From an uncultured Alphaproteobacteria bacterium (GTDB lineage: Bacteria > Pseudomonadota > Alphaproteobacteria > Thalassobaculales > Thalassobaculaceae), in NCBI GenBank assembly GCA_902589475.1, contig CACITD010000028.1:1-33772 (forward strand): DNA of 33,772 nucleotides. Direction: 5' to 3'. How positions within the stretch are numbered: the first letter of the stretch is position 1; the number at the start of each line of letters is the position of its first letter. Position numbers and translations under genes: made by a program. Under the pieces are notes generated by a model, which worked only from the letters and a program-made list of their open reading frames with translations, ran no database searches and was not told the origin of the DNA. Below are positions 14,586 through 22,148 of the stretch, piece after piece.

Positions 14586-16322
14586 TTGTTAGATCCTGTT
14601 ACTTTGGCCGTCTTGAGTGGTCGCCTTGAGCAAATCGCTGATGAGATGGATGCTACACTGTTTCGAAGCGCTTTTAATCCAATAATAGCCGAAGCCCACG
14701 ATGCTAGCCATGGAATCTATGATAGTGTAACTGGAGAGACACTAATACAAGGTAAATCGGGACTTCCCATCTTTGTTGGGGCGATGTCCTTTGCGGTAAA
14801 AGCGGTAATAGAAAAAGCAAATCATGACGGGGATCTCTGTGAAGGTGACGTGTATGTTTTTAATGATCCATATGATGGCGGTACACATCTCTCTGATTTC
14901 AGGCTAGTAAAGCCAATTTATCGGTCTGGAAAGATATTTTGTTTCCTTGCATCTGTGGGCCACTATCACGACGTAGGGGGTAATGTCCCTGGAAATTATA
15001 ACCCGGCAGCGACAGAGAGTTTTCAAGAGGGTGTTCTTATCCCGCCAGTTAAACTATTTCAAGGGGGAGTTCTTCAACAAGACATCATCGATATAATGTC
15101 TGCAAACTCAAGGCTACCTGGTAGTTTGTATGGTGATTTAAATGGCCAATTAAATGCTCTAGATCTGGGTACTAAAAGATTAAATGAACTATTAGACCAA
15201 TACGGAGAAGACTTAGTTCATGAGGCGACTGTCGAATTGAAAGCGCGAGCATCAAAGCTTATGCGTGCTTATATTAGTAGGTTACCTGATGGGGAGTTTG
15301 AAGCTGTAGATTGGCTGGATAATGACGGTATTAGTGACGACCCCCTCAAAATAAAAATTAAGCTTAAGATTAGCGGAGAAAGAATGACCTTGGATTTTAG
15401 TGGTACGTCTCCCGCGTGTCTCGGTCCTGTTAACATTTCTCGGTCAACAACGGTGGCGGCATGCTATGTCGCTATGAAGCATGTTTTTCCAGAGGTGCCT
15501 GCTAATTCCGGGGTTCTCGAACCTGTTGATTTTATCATCGATGAAAATTCGATTTTATCGGTTAAAGCTCCAAAGCCTGTTGGGGGATATACCGAGACAA
15601 TTCTTCGAATTATTGATCTTGTTTTCCAGGCGTTAGCACTTGTTTCACCTGAACTGACAAACGGGTGTGCCTATGGAACTATTAACGCGCTCTCATTAGC
15701 AGGATATAAAAAAGATGGTAGTCGATGGGTAATGTTCTCTTTTTTTGGAGGAGGACACGGCGGACATCCTTTAGGTGACGGCTTGAACCATGGAAATGCA
15801 CCAATCTCTACCGCAACTATTCCTCCTTTGGAAATATTAGAGGCAGCATATCCAATAAAGTTTAGAGAATGGTCGCTTCGTCAAGATAGTGGAGGAGTAG
15901 GAGAAAATAGAGGTGGATTAGGAGCGGTTTACGAAATTGAGTTGTTAGAAGAAGAAGCGAAGGCCTTTATTTTTGGAGAACGTTCCAAGTTTGCTCCGCC
16001 TGGTGTAGTCGGAGGTGGTGATGGAGCCTTGAATAAATTCTCCTATGAGCACCAAAACGAATTTAAGTCACCACCATTAGCATCAAAAATGGTGAATATT
16101 TCGTTATCTAAGGGGCAAGCAGTGCGCCTCGAAACGCCAGGTGGCGGAGGCTATGGTAAAGTATATAAAAGAAAAATCGATAGCGTACTTAACGATGTAA
16201 AACTCGAATATATTAGCTCTGCATTGGCGAGTTCTGAGTATGGTGTTGTCATAAATGACGAAGGGGAGGTTGATGAAGGGAAAACCTTTGCTTCGCGAAA
16301 AAAAATTAGACAGACGAGATAA
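14586..16322 (+). CDS. hydantoinase B / oxoprolinase family subunit (HyuB)
   Basis: A 578-residue protein of the HyuB family, the usual length. It starts LDPVTLAVLSGRLEQIADEM, carries FNDPYDGGTHLSDF at about residues 92-105 and LDFSGTSP in the middle, and ends with the glycine-rich RLETPGGGGYGKV typical of the subunit. With HyuA it forms ATP-dependent enzymes such as N-methylhydantoinase, 5-oxoprolinase, caprolactamase or acetone/acetophenone carboxylase; the two subunits together open a lactam or imide ring or carboxylate a ketone. The TTG start is four bases after the lyase stop, with GGAAAG (14572-14577) upstream. HyuB precedes HyuA here, the reverse of many operons. Confidence 0.9.
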   Translation: MLDPVTLAVLSGRLEQIADEMDATLFRSAFNPIIAEAHDASHGIYDSVTGETLIQGKSGLPIFVGAMSFAVKAVIEKANHDGDLCEGDVYVFNDPYDGGTHLSDFRLVKPIYRSGKIFCFLASVGHYHDVGGNVPGNYNPAATESFQEGVLIPPVKLFQGGVLQQDIIDIMSANSRLPGSLYGDLNGQLNALDLGTKRLNELLDQYGEDLVHEATVELKARASKLMRAYISRLPDGEFEAVDWLDNDGISDDPLKIKIKLKISGERMTLDFSGTSPACLGPVNISRSTTVAACYVAMKHVFPEVPANSGVLEPVDFIIDENSILSVKAPKPVGGYTETILRIIDLVFQALALVSPELTNGCAYGTINALSLAGYKKDGSRWVMFSFFGGGHGGHPLGDGLNHGNAPISTATIPPLEILEAAYPIKFREWSLRQDSGGVGENRGGLGAVYEIELLEEEAKAFIFGERSKFAPPGVVGGGDGALNKFSYEHQNEFKSPPLASKMVNISLSKGQAVRLETPGGGGYGKVYKRKIDSVLNDVKLEYISSALASSEYGVVINDEGEVDEGKTFASRKKIRQTR

Positions 16323-16326
16323 TATT

Positions 16327-18387
16327 ATGAAGCGCGGTGATTTAGTTGGAGTAGATGTAGGTGGGACATTCACAGATGTCTTTGTCTTGAACTTAGATGA
16401 GGGGAATATATCCGTTGCAAAAGTTCCAACTACAGCACCAGATCAATCAGTAGGTTTTCTAGAAGCTGTTACGACCGGTGTATCGGGTGTCCCACAGATT
16501 ACAACAATAGTTCATGGAACAACGGTTGCTACCAATGCTCTCTTGGAACGAAGAGGTGCTAAAACTGGTGTTATCACAACAAAGGGTTTCCGCGATGTTC
16601 TGGAAATGCGCAGGAGAGACCGGCCTACCACGTGGGGCTTGTGGGGAACATTCGAGCCCATCGTTCCAAGGGATCTCCGACTAGAAGTTGAAGAGCGAAC
16701 ACTTGCGGATGGGACGATAGATATTGAACTTGATGTGAGTGGAGTAAGGGAGGCAGCAAGGTATCTTCTGCAACAAAACTGTTCAGCGCTTTCAATCGTG
16801 TTTATAAACTCCTATGTAAATAGCGAAAATGAAGAAAAAGCCAAGAAAGCCGTTCAAGAAATATGGCCAAATTCACATGTCACAGTGTCGAGCGAAATCC
16901 TTCCTGAAATTAGAGAATATGAACGGGCTTCGACTGCAACTTTAAATGCTTTCCTTCAGCCCCCGGTTAGTGACTATTTAGAAACGCTAGAAACATCCCT
17001 TGAAAAGCGTGATTTTAGGGGGCAGGTTCTTATCGTCCAATCTAACGGTGGGGTAATGAACTTAGAGAGGGCAAAATCGCTGCCTGTGAGAACGGCTTTG
17101 TCTGGACCTGCTGCCGGTGTCATTGCTGCTGGTTACATAGGAACAGTGGCAGGATATCCCAACATAATCAGTTGCGATATGGGAGGTACAAGCTTCGATG
17201 TATCGCTGATTGTCAATGGTGAGAGTTCTCTTGCAGCGCAAAGTTCTATTGGCTTTGGTATGGTTGTAAGAACACCAATGGTTGAAATAGTCACGATTGG
17301 TGCAGGAGGTGGTTCCATAGCTCGAGTAGACGAAGGCGGTTTACTTCAAGTTGGACCGGAGTCAGCAGGTTCTAATCCAGGACCTGCCTGTTATGGATTG
17401 GGTAATACGGCGCCAACTGTTACCGATGCAAATGTCTTATTAGGAAGAATAAATTCAAAGAACCCGATCGGTGGTAAACTCAACAAGTTAGATATCGAGG
17501 CAGCAAGACGTGCAATTAAAACTGAGGTTGCCGATCCCTTAGGAATAAATGTTTTTGAAGCAGCAGACGCTATTCTTCGAGTTGCAAATGGAAAGATGGC
17601 CAACGCTATAAGATTAGTTTCCGTCGAAAGAGGCCACGAGCCCGGAACTTTTGCTGCTATGCCATTTGGTGGAGGCGGTGCCCTCCATGCAGGAGCTCTT
17701 ATAAAAGAGGTTGGATTAGATTGCGCATTAGTTCCTAGGTTTCCCGGAATCACAAGTGCATTGGGGTGTGTAATAGCTGACGTGAGGTATGATCAAGTTC
17801 AAACAATAAACGACTCGCTTGAAACACTTGATTTAGTTTCTTTGGAAAGTCAAATGGTGACGTATTGTAAAGAAGGTCATCAGGTTTTAGATCGCTCCGG
17901 AAGCACGCTCGAGAAACGAACAGAGTTATTTGAATTGGACATGTTGTACGCCGGTCAAACCCATACAGTTACGGTGCCTTTAGCCTTAAAGTTTTTAAAT
18001 GGCACTCTAAACGTGAAAAGAGAAATTATACAAAAAGCGTTTGAAGAGGCGTACCTTCAAGAATATGGAAGACTGCTCTCCAACATCACTAAACGTGTAA
18101 TGAACGTGAGAGTTTCCGTTATTGGTCACCGAGCAAAATTTGATTTATCACTATTAGCGCCCTCTAAATGTTCGAGTTTGGATGGGGCGGTAATTGGGAA
18201 ACGATCAGTTTACAGTGATGGTAATTGGTTGGAAGTTGAAATTTTTGATCGTTTATCTCTTCCGATTGGTGCAAGAATAAATGGACCTGCGGTTTTAGAA
18301 CAACCCGATACAACCATTTTCTTAGAAGGCAATATGGTTGGTTCTGTTGACGATTATGGAAACTTTTTAATAAAGGTAGAAAATTGA
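16327..18387 (+). CDS. hydantoinase A / oxoprolinase family subunit (HyuA), ATP-binding
   Basis: About 686 residues. The N-terminal phosphate motif GVDVGGTFTDVFV (residues 8-20) and a second CDMGGTSFDVSL show the ASKHA (acetate/sugar kinase, Hsc70, actin) fold that binds ATP. VHGTTVATNALLERRGA, ALSGPAAGVI and PFGGGGALHAG are family blocks. The subunit activates the substrate carbonyl by phosphorylation before ring opening or carboxylation. I chose ATG 16327, four bases after HyuB's stop; the open frame extends back to 16255, but that would put 24 unusual basic residues before the motif. It overlaps the next gene by TTGA. The substrate (hydantoin, oxoproline, other lactam or ketone) is not set by sequence alone. 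Confidence 0.9.
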   Translation: MKRGDLVGVDVGGTFTDVFVLNLDEGNISVAKVPTTAPDQSVGFLEAVTTGVSGVPQITTIVHGTTVATNALLERRGAKTGVITTKGFRDVLEMRRRDRPTTWGLWGTFEPIVPRDLRLEVEERTLADGTIDIELDVSGVREAARYLLQQNCSALSIVFINSYVNSENEEKAKKAVQEIWPNSHVTVSSEILPEIREYERASTATLNAFLQPPVSDYLETLETSLEKRDFRGQVLIVQSNGGVMNLERAKSLPVRTALSGPAAGVIAAGYIGTVAGYPNIISCDMGGTSFDVSLIVNGESSLAAQSSIGFGMVVRTPMVEIVTIGAGGGSIARVDEGGLLQVGPESAGSNPGPACYGLGNTAPTVTDANVLLGRINSKNPIGGKLNKLDIEAARRAIKTEVADPLGINVFEAADAILRVANGKMANAIRLVSVERGHEPGTFAAMPFGGGGALHAGALIKEVGLDCALVPRFPGITSALGCVIADVRYDQVQTINDSLETLDLVSLESQMVTYCKEGHQVLDRSGSTLEKRTELFELDMLYAGQTHTVTVPLALKFLNGTLNVKREIIQKAFEEAYLQEYGRLLSNITKRVMNVRVSVIGHRAKFDLSLLAPSKCSSLDGAVIGKRSVYSDGNWLEVEIFDRLSLPIGARINGPAVLEQPDTTIFLEGNMVGSVDDYGNFLIKVEN

Positions 18388-18998
18388 CTGCTGGCGAGGA
18401 AAAATTAAATCTAGAAAAAACGGCACTGATTTTATGTGATCTTCAAAACGACTTTTTGCATGCAGATGGGGCTTACGGACGAAATGGAATGTCAAAACCA
18501 GAGATATCAGCATTACCGGATCGATTGAAGCCTGTGGCTGATAAAATTAGATCGAAAAATGGTTGGGTGATTTCTACGCACTTTACTCTGGTCGAGGGAA
18601 AAAATGGAACGCCATTTATATCTGAGCACTTAAGAGAACTTCGACCGTTCCTAGGTAAGGGAGATTTTAAATCGGGTAGTTGGGGGCATGATATTGTCGA
18701 TACTCTCAGTCCCGTTGATATAAAAATTGAGAAAATTGCGTTTTCGGCATTTTATATGAGTAGGCTCGATTGGGTCTTGAAAAAAACCGGTATAGATAAT
18801 CTTATCTTTGCCGGTATCGTTACCAATGGCGGGGTCGCTTCAACACTGAGGGATGCTCACGTCCGAGATTATCATTCTTGTCTATTAAGCGATGGTTGTG
18901 CGGCGTTTAACTTAGATACCCACGAGACCGCCGTTGCAGCTTTAGCTCCGGTAGCCGAAATTTGCACCTGCTCAACAATTTTGGAGCGCCTAGTTTGA
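18384..18998 (+). CDS. isochorismatase-fold hydrolase lacking the catalytic cysteine
   Basis: A 204-residue alpha/beta protein of the isochorismatase/cysteine-hydrolase family. ALILCDLQNDFLH supplies the conserved Asp (D19), and K117 in IEKIAFSAFYMS is the expected Lys. In N-carbamoylsarcosine amidase, nicotinamidase and maleamate amidase the third residue is the nucleophilic Cys of T-N-x-C-V. Here the motif is GIVTNGGVAST, with Gly at 150. True isochorismatases (PhzD, EntB) also lack that Cys, so a vinyl-ether or other non-thiol hydrolysis is possible. Start TTG 18384 overlaps the HyuA stop as TTGA. The context suggests it acts just after HyuAB ring opening, but amidase activity should not be assumed. 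Confidence 0.85.
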   Translation: MTAGEEKLNLEKTALILCDLQNDFLHADGAYGRNGMSKPEISALPDRLKPVADKIRSKNGWVISTHFTLVEGKNGTPFISEHLRELRPFLGKGDFKSGSWGHDIVDTLSPVDIKIEKIAFSAFYMSRLDWVLKKTGIDNLIFAGIVTNGGVASTLRDAHVRDYHSCLLSDGCAAFNLDTHETAVAALAPVAEICTCSTILERLV

Positions 18999-20401
18999 GC
19001 AAGGTTCGGTTTGAAAAGACAAGTAAATACGACCACAAGGTTAGCATAGCAATAGTGGGAGCAGGAGCTGCAGGTCTGGTGGCAGCTCTTGCGGCGAAAG
19101 ACAATGGTGTCGACGTTATGGTATTCGAACGTGATAACGTACCAAGCGGTTCTACGGCGCTTTCATCGGGTTTCATTCCTGCCTGCAACACGCGTTGGCA
19201 ATCTGCTATTGCAAGCATAGACACCGTTGATATTTTCGTAGATGACATTCAAAGAAAAAATAAAAATCAATCTGACCGGCGGTTTGTTAGAAATGTTTGT
19301 TCTGTATCTGCAGATGTTCTTCATTGGTTGGTAGACAAACATGAGCAGGAATTCATTCTTTTAGATCAATTCCTCTATCCAGGACATACTACCCACAGGA
19401 TGCACGCCCACCCCAGTAGAACAGGCTCAGCGCTTATAAATAGCCTGCTTGAAGCCGTTGAGCGGGCGGGGGTAGATGTCGTTTGCTCTGCGCAAGTAGA
19501 GGATTTGTTTGCAAGGGAAGATGGCACAATCCATGGTCTCTCTATCAAGCGACCCGATGGGATAGTAGAACGAGTTGGCTGTGACGCTGTGATATTTGCA
19601 TGCAACGGGTTTGGTGGAAACCGTATTATGATTGATGAGTTTATCCCAGAAATGTCTGACAGCCTTTATTTTGGCCATGCCGGCAATAAAGGTGACTCAG
19701 TGTCATGGGCAAAACAGTTGGGGGCGAGTTTGGTACAAATGGGTTCCTACCAGGGCCATGGATCCGTAGCGACACCGCACGGCGTATTAATTACATGGGC
19801 TATCATTATGGAAGGCGGTATACAGCTGAATAGTGATGGGGTGAGGTTCTCTAATGAAACGGAAGGGTATTCTGAACAAGCGTTAAATGTTCTGAAGCAA
19901 CCAGAAGGTATCGCATGGAATGTCTTTGATGAACGTCTTCATAATTTAGGTCTAGATTTCGAAGATTATCGGCGAGCAGAAGAAGCTGGAGCAATAAGAA
20001 TTGCTAATTCAGTTGCAAGCATAGCAGATATTATTGGAGCACCCGTTGATACGATAAAAAAGTCTTTGGAAGAAATAGACAATTTTTCAAAGGGTAATTT
20101 ATCTTGCCCATTTGGACGCATTTTTGAAGATAAGAAGAAACTTCAAGGTCCCCCTTTTTATTTAGTTAAAGTTACTGGTGCTCTTTTCCATACACAAGGT
20201 GGAATACTTGTTGATAACCAAGCAAGAGTTATGAGAAGTGATGGATCGAAGCTGCCGAATGTCTTTGCAAGTGGTGGGGCGGCAGTCGGTGTATCAGGAA
20301 CAGGCGTTGATGGATACCTGTCAGGCAACGGTTTGCTAACCGCAGTGACGTTGGGCTATCTGGCCGGTTGCTTCGCTGGCGAACAAGCGAAGAAATCATA
20401 A
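18995..20401 (+). CDS. FAD-dependent fumarate reductase / ketosteroid dehydrogenase-like flavoprotein
   Basis: About 468 residues. The FAD-binding Rossmann motif IAIVGAGAAGLVAALAA lies near residues 18-34, followed by FERDNVPSGSTALSSGFI, a flavoprotein hallmark of the fumarate reductase/succinate dehydrogenase family. The C-terminal block ASGGAAVGVSGTGVDGYLSG wraps the flavin. Family members reduce or introduce a C=C next to a carbonyl (fumarate reductase, urocanate reductase, 3-ketosteroid-1-dehydrogenase). I chose TTG 18995, which overlaps the previous stop as TTGA and has GGAG at 18983-18986; TTG 18962 would add 11 residues. No heme or iron-sulfur partner lies nearby. Last gene of the operon; it probably saturates or desaturates a ring or acyl intermediate. 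Confidence 0.85.
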   Translation: MSKVRFEKTSKYDHKVSIAIVGAGAAGLVAALAAKDNGVDVMVFERDNVPSGSTALSSGFIPACNTRWQSAIASIDTVDIFVDDIQRKNKNQSDRRFVRNVCSVSADVLHWLVDKHEQEFILLDQFLYPGHTTHRMHAHPSRTGSALINSLLEAVERAGVDVVCSAQVEDLFAREDGTIHGLSIKRPDGIVERVGCDAVIFACNGFGGNRIMIDEFIPEMSDSLYFGHAGNKGDSVSWAKQLGASLVQMGSYQGHGSVATPHGVLITWAIIMEGGIQLNSDGVRFSNETEGYSEQALNVLKQPEGIAWNVFDERLHNLGLDFEDYRRAEEAGAIRIANSVASIADIIGAPVDTIKKSLEEIDNFSKGNLSCPFGRIFEDKKKLQGPPFYLVKVTGALFHTQGGILVDNQARVMRSDGSKLPNVFASGGAAVGVSGTGVDGYLSGNGLLTAVTLGYLAGCFAGEQAKKS

Positions 20402-20431
20402 GAAGTAAAGATGCCCCAGGTTACTGAGGCA
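20400..20431 (-). terminator. intrinsic terminator for the thiolase-DUF35 transcript
   Basis: On the minus strand an 8-bp stem TGCCTCAG / CTGGGGCA with loop TAAC (20431-20412) pairs fully, allowing one G-U, and is followed by the T-rich TCTTTACTTCTT. Read on the plus strand the same position is a C-A mismatch, which favours the minus strand. It lies about 24 bases beyond the DUF35 stop codon. Confidence 0.6.
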
Positions 20432-20454
20432 CCTAAATTACAGATCATTAACAA

Positions 20455-20853
20455 TTAATCTAAAACAAATGTTGGCACAGGAGGTCCGTCTGCCTCTTCT
20501 GTTTCTGAAAATTTTAATTTTACTCGTTGACCAATAGATAGAGCGTCCAGATCACACTCTATTATATTCGTCATCATTGTAGGTCCTTCGTCTAAGGTAA
20601 CGTAGGCGATGGCGAAGGGGGGATCGGCTCGACGTAGAACGCTCCAAGAGTAGATCTCGCCTTTGCCAGAGGCCTCAACAAGCGTAATATCTTGGGCTCC
20701 ACAGTGAGGACAGATACCTCTGGGATAGTAATGTTTTTCACCACAAGAGTTACAACTACCAACCATCAGTTTCCCATCTTTTGCCGCAGTCCAAAACTGC
20801 TCGGTATCAGGATCCGCAATAGGGGAGGGAAATGTTCGTTGTTTTACAGTCAT
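20455..20853 (-). CDS. DUF35 zinc-ribbon / OB-fold protein, thiolase partner
   Basis: A 132-residue protein with the DUF35 layout: an N-terminal helix (TEQFWTAAKDGKLMVGSC), a rubredoxin-like zinc ribbon with C34-x2-C37 and C48-x2-C51 (CNSCGEKHYYPRGICPHC), then an OB-fold (GKGEIYSWSVLRR, PFAIAYVTLDEGPTMMTNI). Such proteins pair with thiolase-like enzymes: in steroid side-chain degradation the DUF35 domain of ChsH2 complexes with the aldolase Ltp2, and in HMG-CoA synthesis DUF35 bridges two enzymes. It begins five bases after the thiolase-like gene with a GGGAG site, so the two are co-translated. It probably binds acyl-CoA and shapes the partner's active site. Confidence 0.9.
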   Translation of the reverse strand: MTVKQRTFPSPIADPDTEQFWTAAKDGKLMVGSCNSCGEKHYYPRGICPHCGAQDITLVEASGKGEIYSWSVLRRADPPFAIAYVTLDEGPTMMTNIIECDLDALSIGQRVKLKFSETEEADGPPVPTFVLD

Positions 20854-20858
20854 CTGAT

Positions 20859-22028
20859 TTACTCCCGTTCCATTATAACAGTTGCGCTGCCATGACGTGT
20901 TCCAAGTGATCCACCGGTCCCATGAGCCAGAGCTAAATCACAATTTTGAACCTGCACGTTTGGATGAGCCTCTCCGCGAAGTTGACGAACCGCCTCTATC
21001 ACCTTTGTTAAACCTCCCCGGTTTGCTGGGTGATTGTTGCACAAGCCGCCCCCGTCTGTATTAAACGGCAGCTTACCGGTTCCGGCGATTAAATTCCCAT
21101 CCGACACAAAGGCACCGCCCTTACCTTTTTCACAAAACCCTAAGTCTTCGAGTTGCATGAGTACAGTTATTGTAAAGCTATCGTATATCGAAGCATATTT
21201 TATATCTGTTGGTTTAACATGCGCCTCTTCAAAAGCCATGGGACCTGACCAGACGGCACCGGAGTACGTTAAATCTACCTTGCCACCCATCTGATGTTTA
21301 GGTGCTTCACCAGCGCCAATAACTTTTACCAAAGGTCTTTTCAAGGTTTTTGCTACTTCTGGAGAGGTCACGATAATAGCACCTCCCCCATCACTTATGA
21401 CGCAACAATCTAAACGGTGAAGCGGGTCTGCTATCATTGGCGAGTTGACAACTTCATCCACTGTTACAACGTTTTTCAGCATTGCATCTTCGTTATATTG
21501 TGCATGATGAGATGCCGCAACTTTTATCCATGCAAGTTGCTCACTTGTCGTTCCATACTCGTACATATGCCGTTGAGCACACATAGCATACATATTGACT
21601 ACAGTTGGACCAAATGGAAATTCGAATGCTACATCCGGTGCAGAAGAACCGTAATTACGGGGTGCCGTTCCTGTAGCCATGCCTTCTGCTCTTGGTCTTC
21701 CTGCAAGGGTTATTAAAGCTACAGAACATTTTCCCATTGCGATAGCTTCTGCAGCGTGACCAACGTGCAAAACATATGAGGACCCGCCAGTTTCAGTCGC
21801 ATCAAGATGCTTTAGTTTTAGACCCATATAATCAACGAGGGATAAGGGACCGAGACCGGGAGCGTCTCCTGCACAAAAATATCCATCAACGTCGTCTTTG
21901 GTTAAGCCGGCATCCTTCAAAGCGCCAAGAGCCGACTCGGCATGCAGTTGTGCCAACGATTTATCAGTTGCTTTACGAGTAGGGTGTTCATAAACACCCG
22001 CTATGTAAGCTTTTCCATTTATACTCAT
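20859..22028 (-). CDS. thiolase-superfamily, lipid-transfer/aldolase-like protein without the nucleophilic Cys
   Basis: A 389-residue thiolase-fold protein of the nonspecific lipid-transfer-like branch. Thiolases carry the acyl-accepting Cys in a C-G-S-G type loop; here the equivalent is ETGGSSYVLHVGHAAEAI, with Gly. The second thiolase cysteine is also gone (LAHGTGGSLGTRHG), while the histidine loop GGGLCNNHPANRGG is kept. Claisen-type thiolysis is thus unlikely. By analogy with Ltp2, which pairs with DUF35 and performs a retro-aldol cleavage of a beta-hydroxyacyl-CoA, I infer aldolase-type chemistry. ATG 22028 follows GGGGA. It forms a two-gene unit with DUF35, ended by a terminator at 20412-20431. 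Confidence 0.85.
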   Translation of the reverse strand: MSINGKAYIAGVYEHPTRKATDKSLAQLHAESALGALKDAGLTKDDVDGYFCAGDAPGLGPLSLVDYMGLKLKHLDATETGGSSYVLHVGHAAEAIAMGKCSVALITLAGRPRAEGMATGTAPRNYGSSAPDVAFEFPFGPTVVNMYAMCAQRHMYEYGTTSEQLAWIKVAASHHAQYNEDAMLKNVVTVDEVVNSPMIADPLHRLDCCVISDGGGAIIVTSPEVAKTLKRPLVKVIGAGEAPKHQMGGKVDLTYSGAVWSGPMAFEEAHVKPTDIKYASIYDSFTITVLMQLEDLGFCEKGKGGAFVSDGNLIAGTGKLPFNTDGGGLCNNHPANRGGLTKVIEAVRQLRGEAHPNVQVQNCDLALAHGTGGSLGTRHGSATVIMERE

Positions 22029-22096
22029 GTATTTTTCCCCGCGTTGTTATTTTAATGTTCTACTACTCTGGTGGTTGTGTTTCCAGTTTTTGATTG

Positions 22097-22120
22097 AAAA
22101 AAAATGATCAGCAACCTGAT
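22097..22120 (-). terminator. intrinsic terminator downstream of the lactonase gene
   Basis: On the minus strand ATCAG-GTTG-CTGAT (22120-22107) forms a 5-bp stem with a four-base loop, followed after CA by eight T residues (22104-22097). It is 29 bases beyond the lactonase stop. The stem is short but the T run is strong; it separates this gene from the thiolase-DUF35 unit. Confidence 0.5.
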
Positions 22121-22148
22121 TAATCTTCGTTGAGTTTTTTCCTCACGC

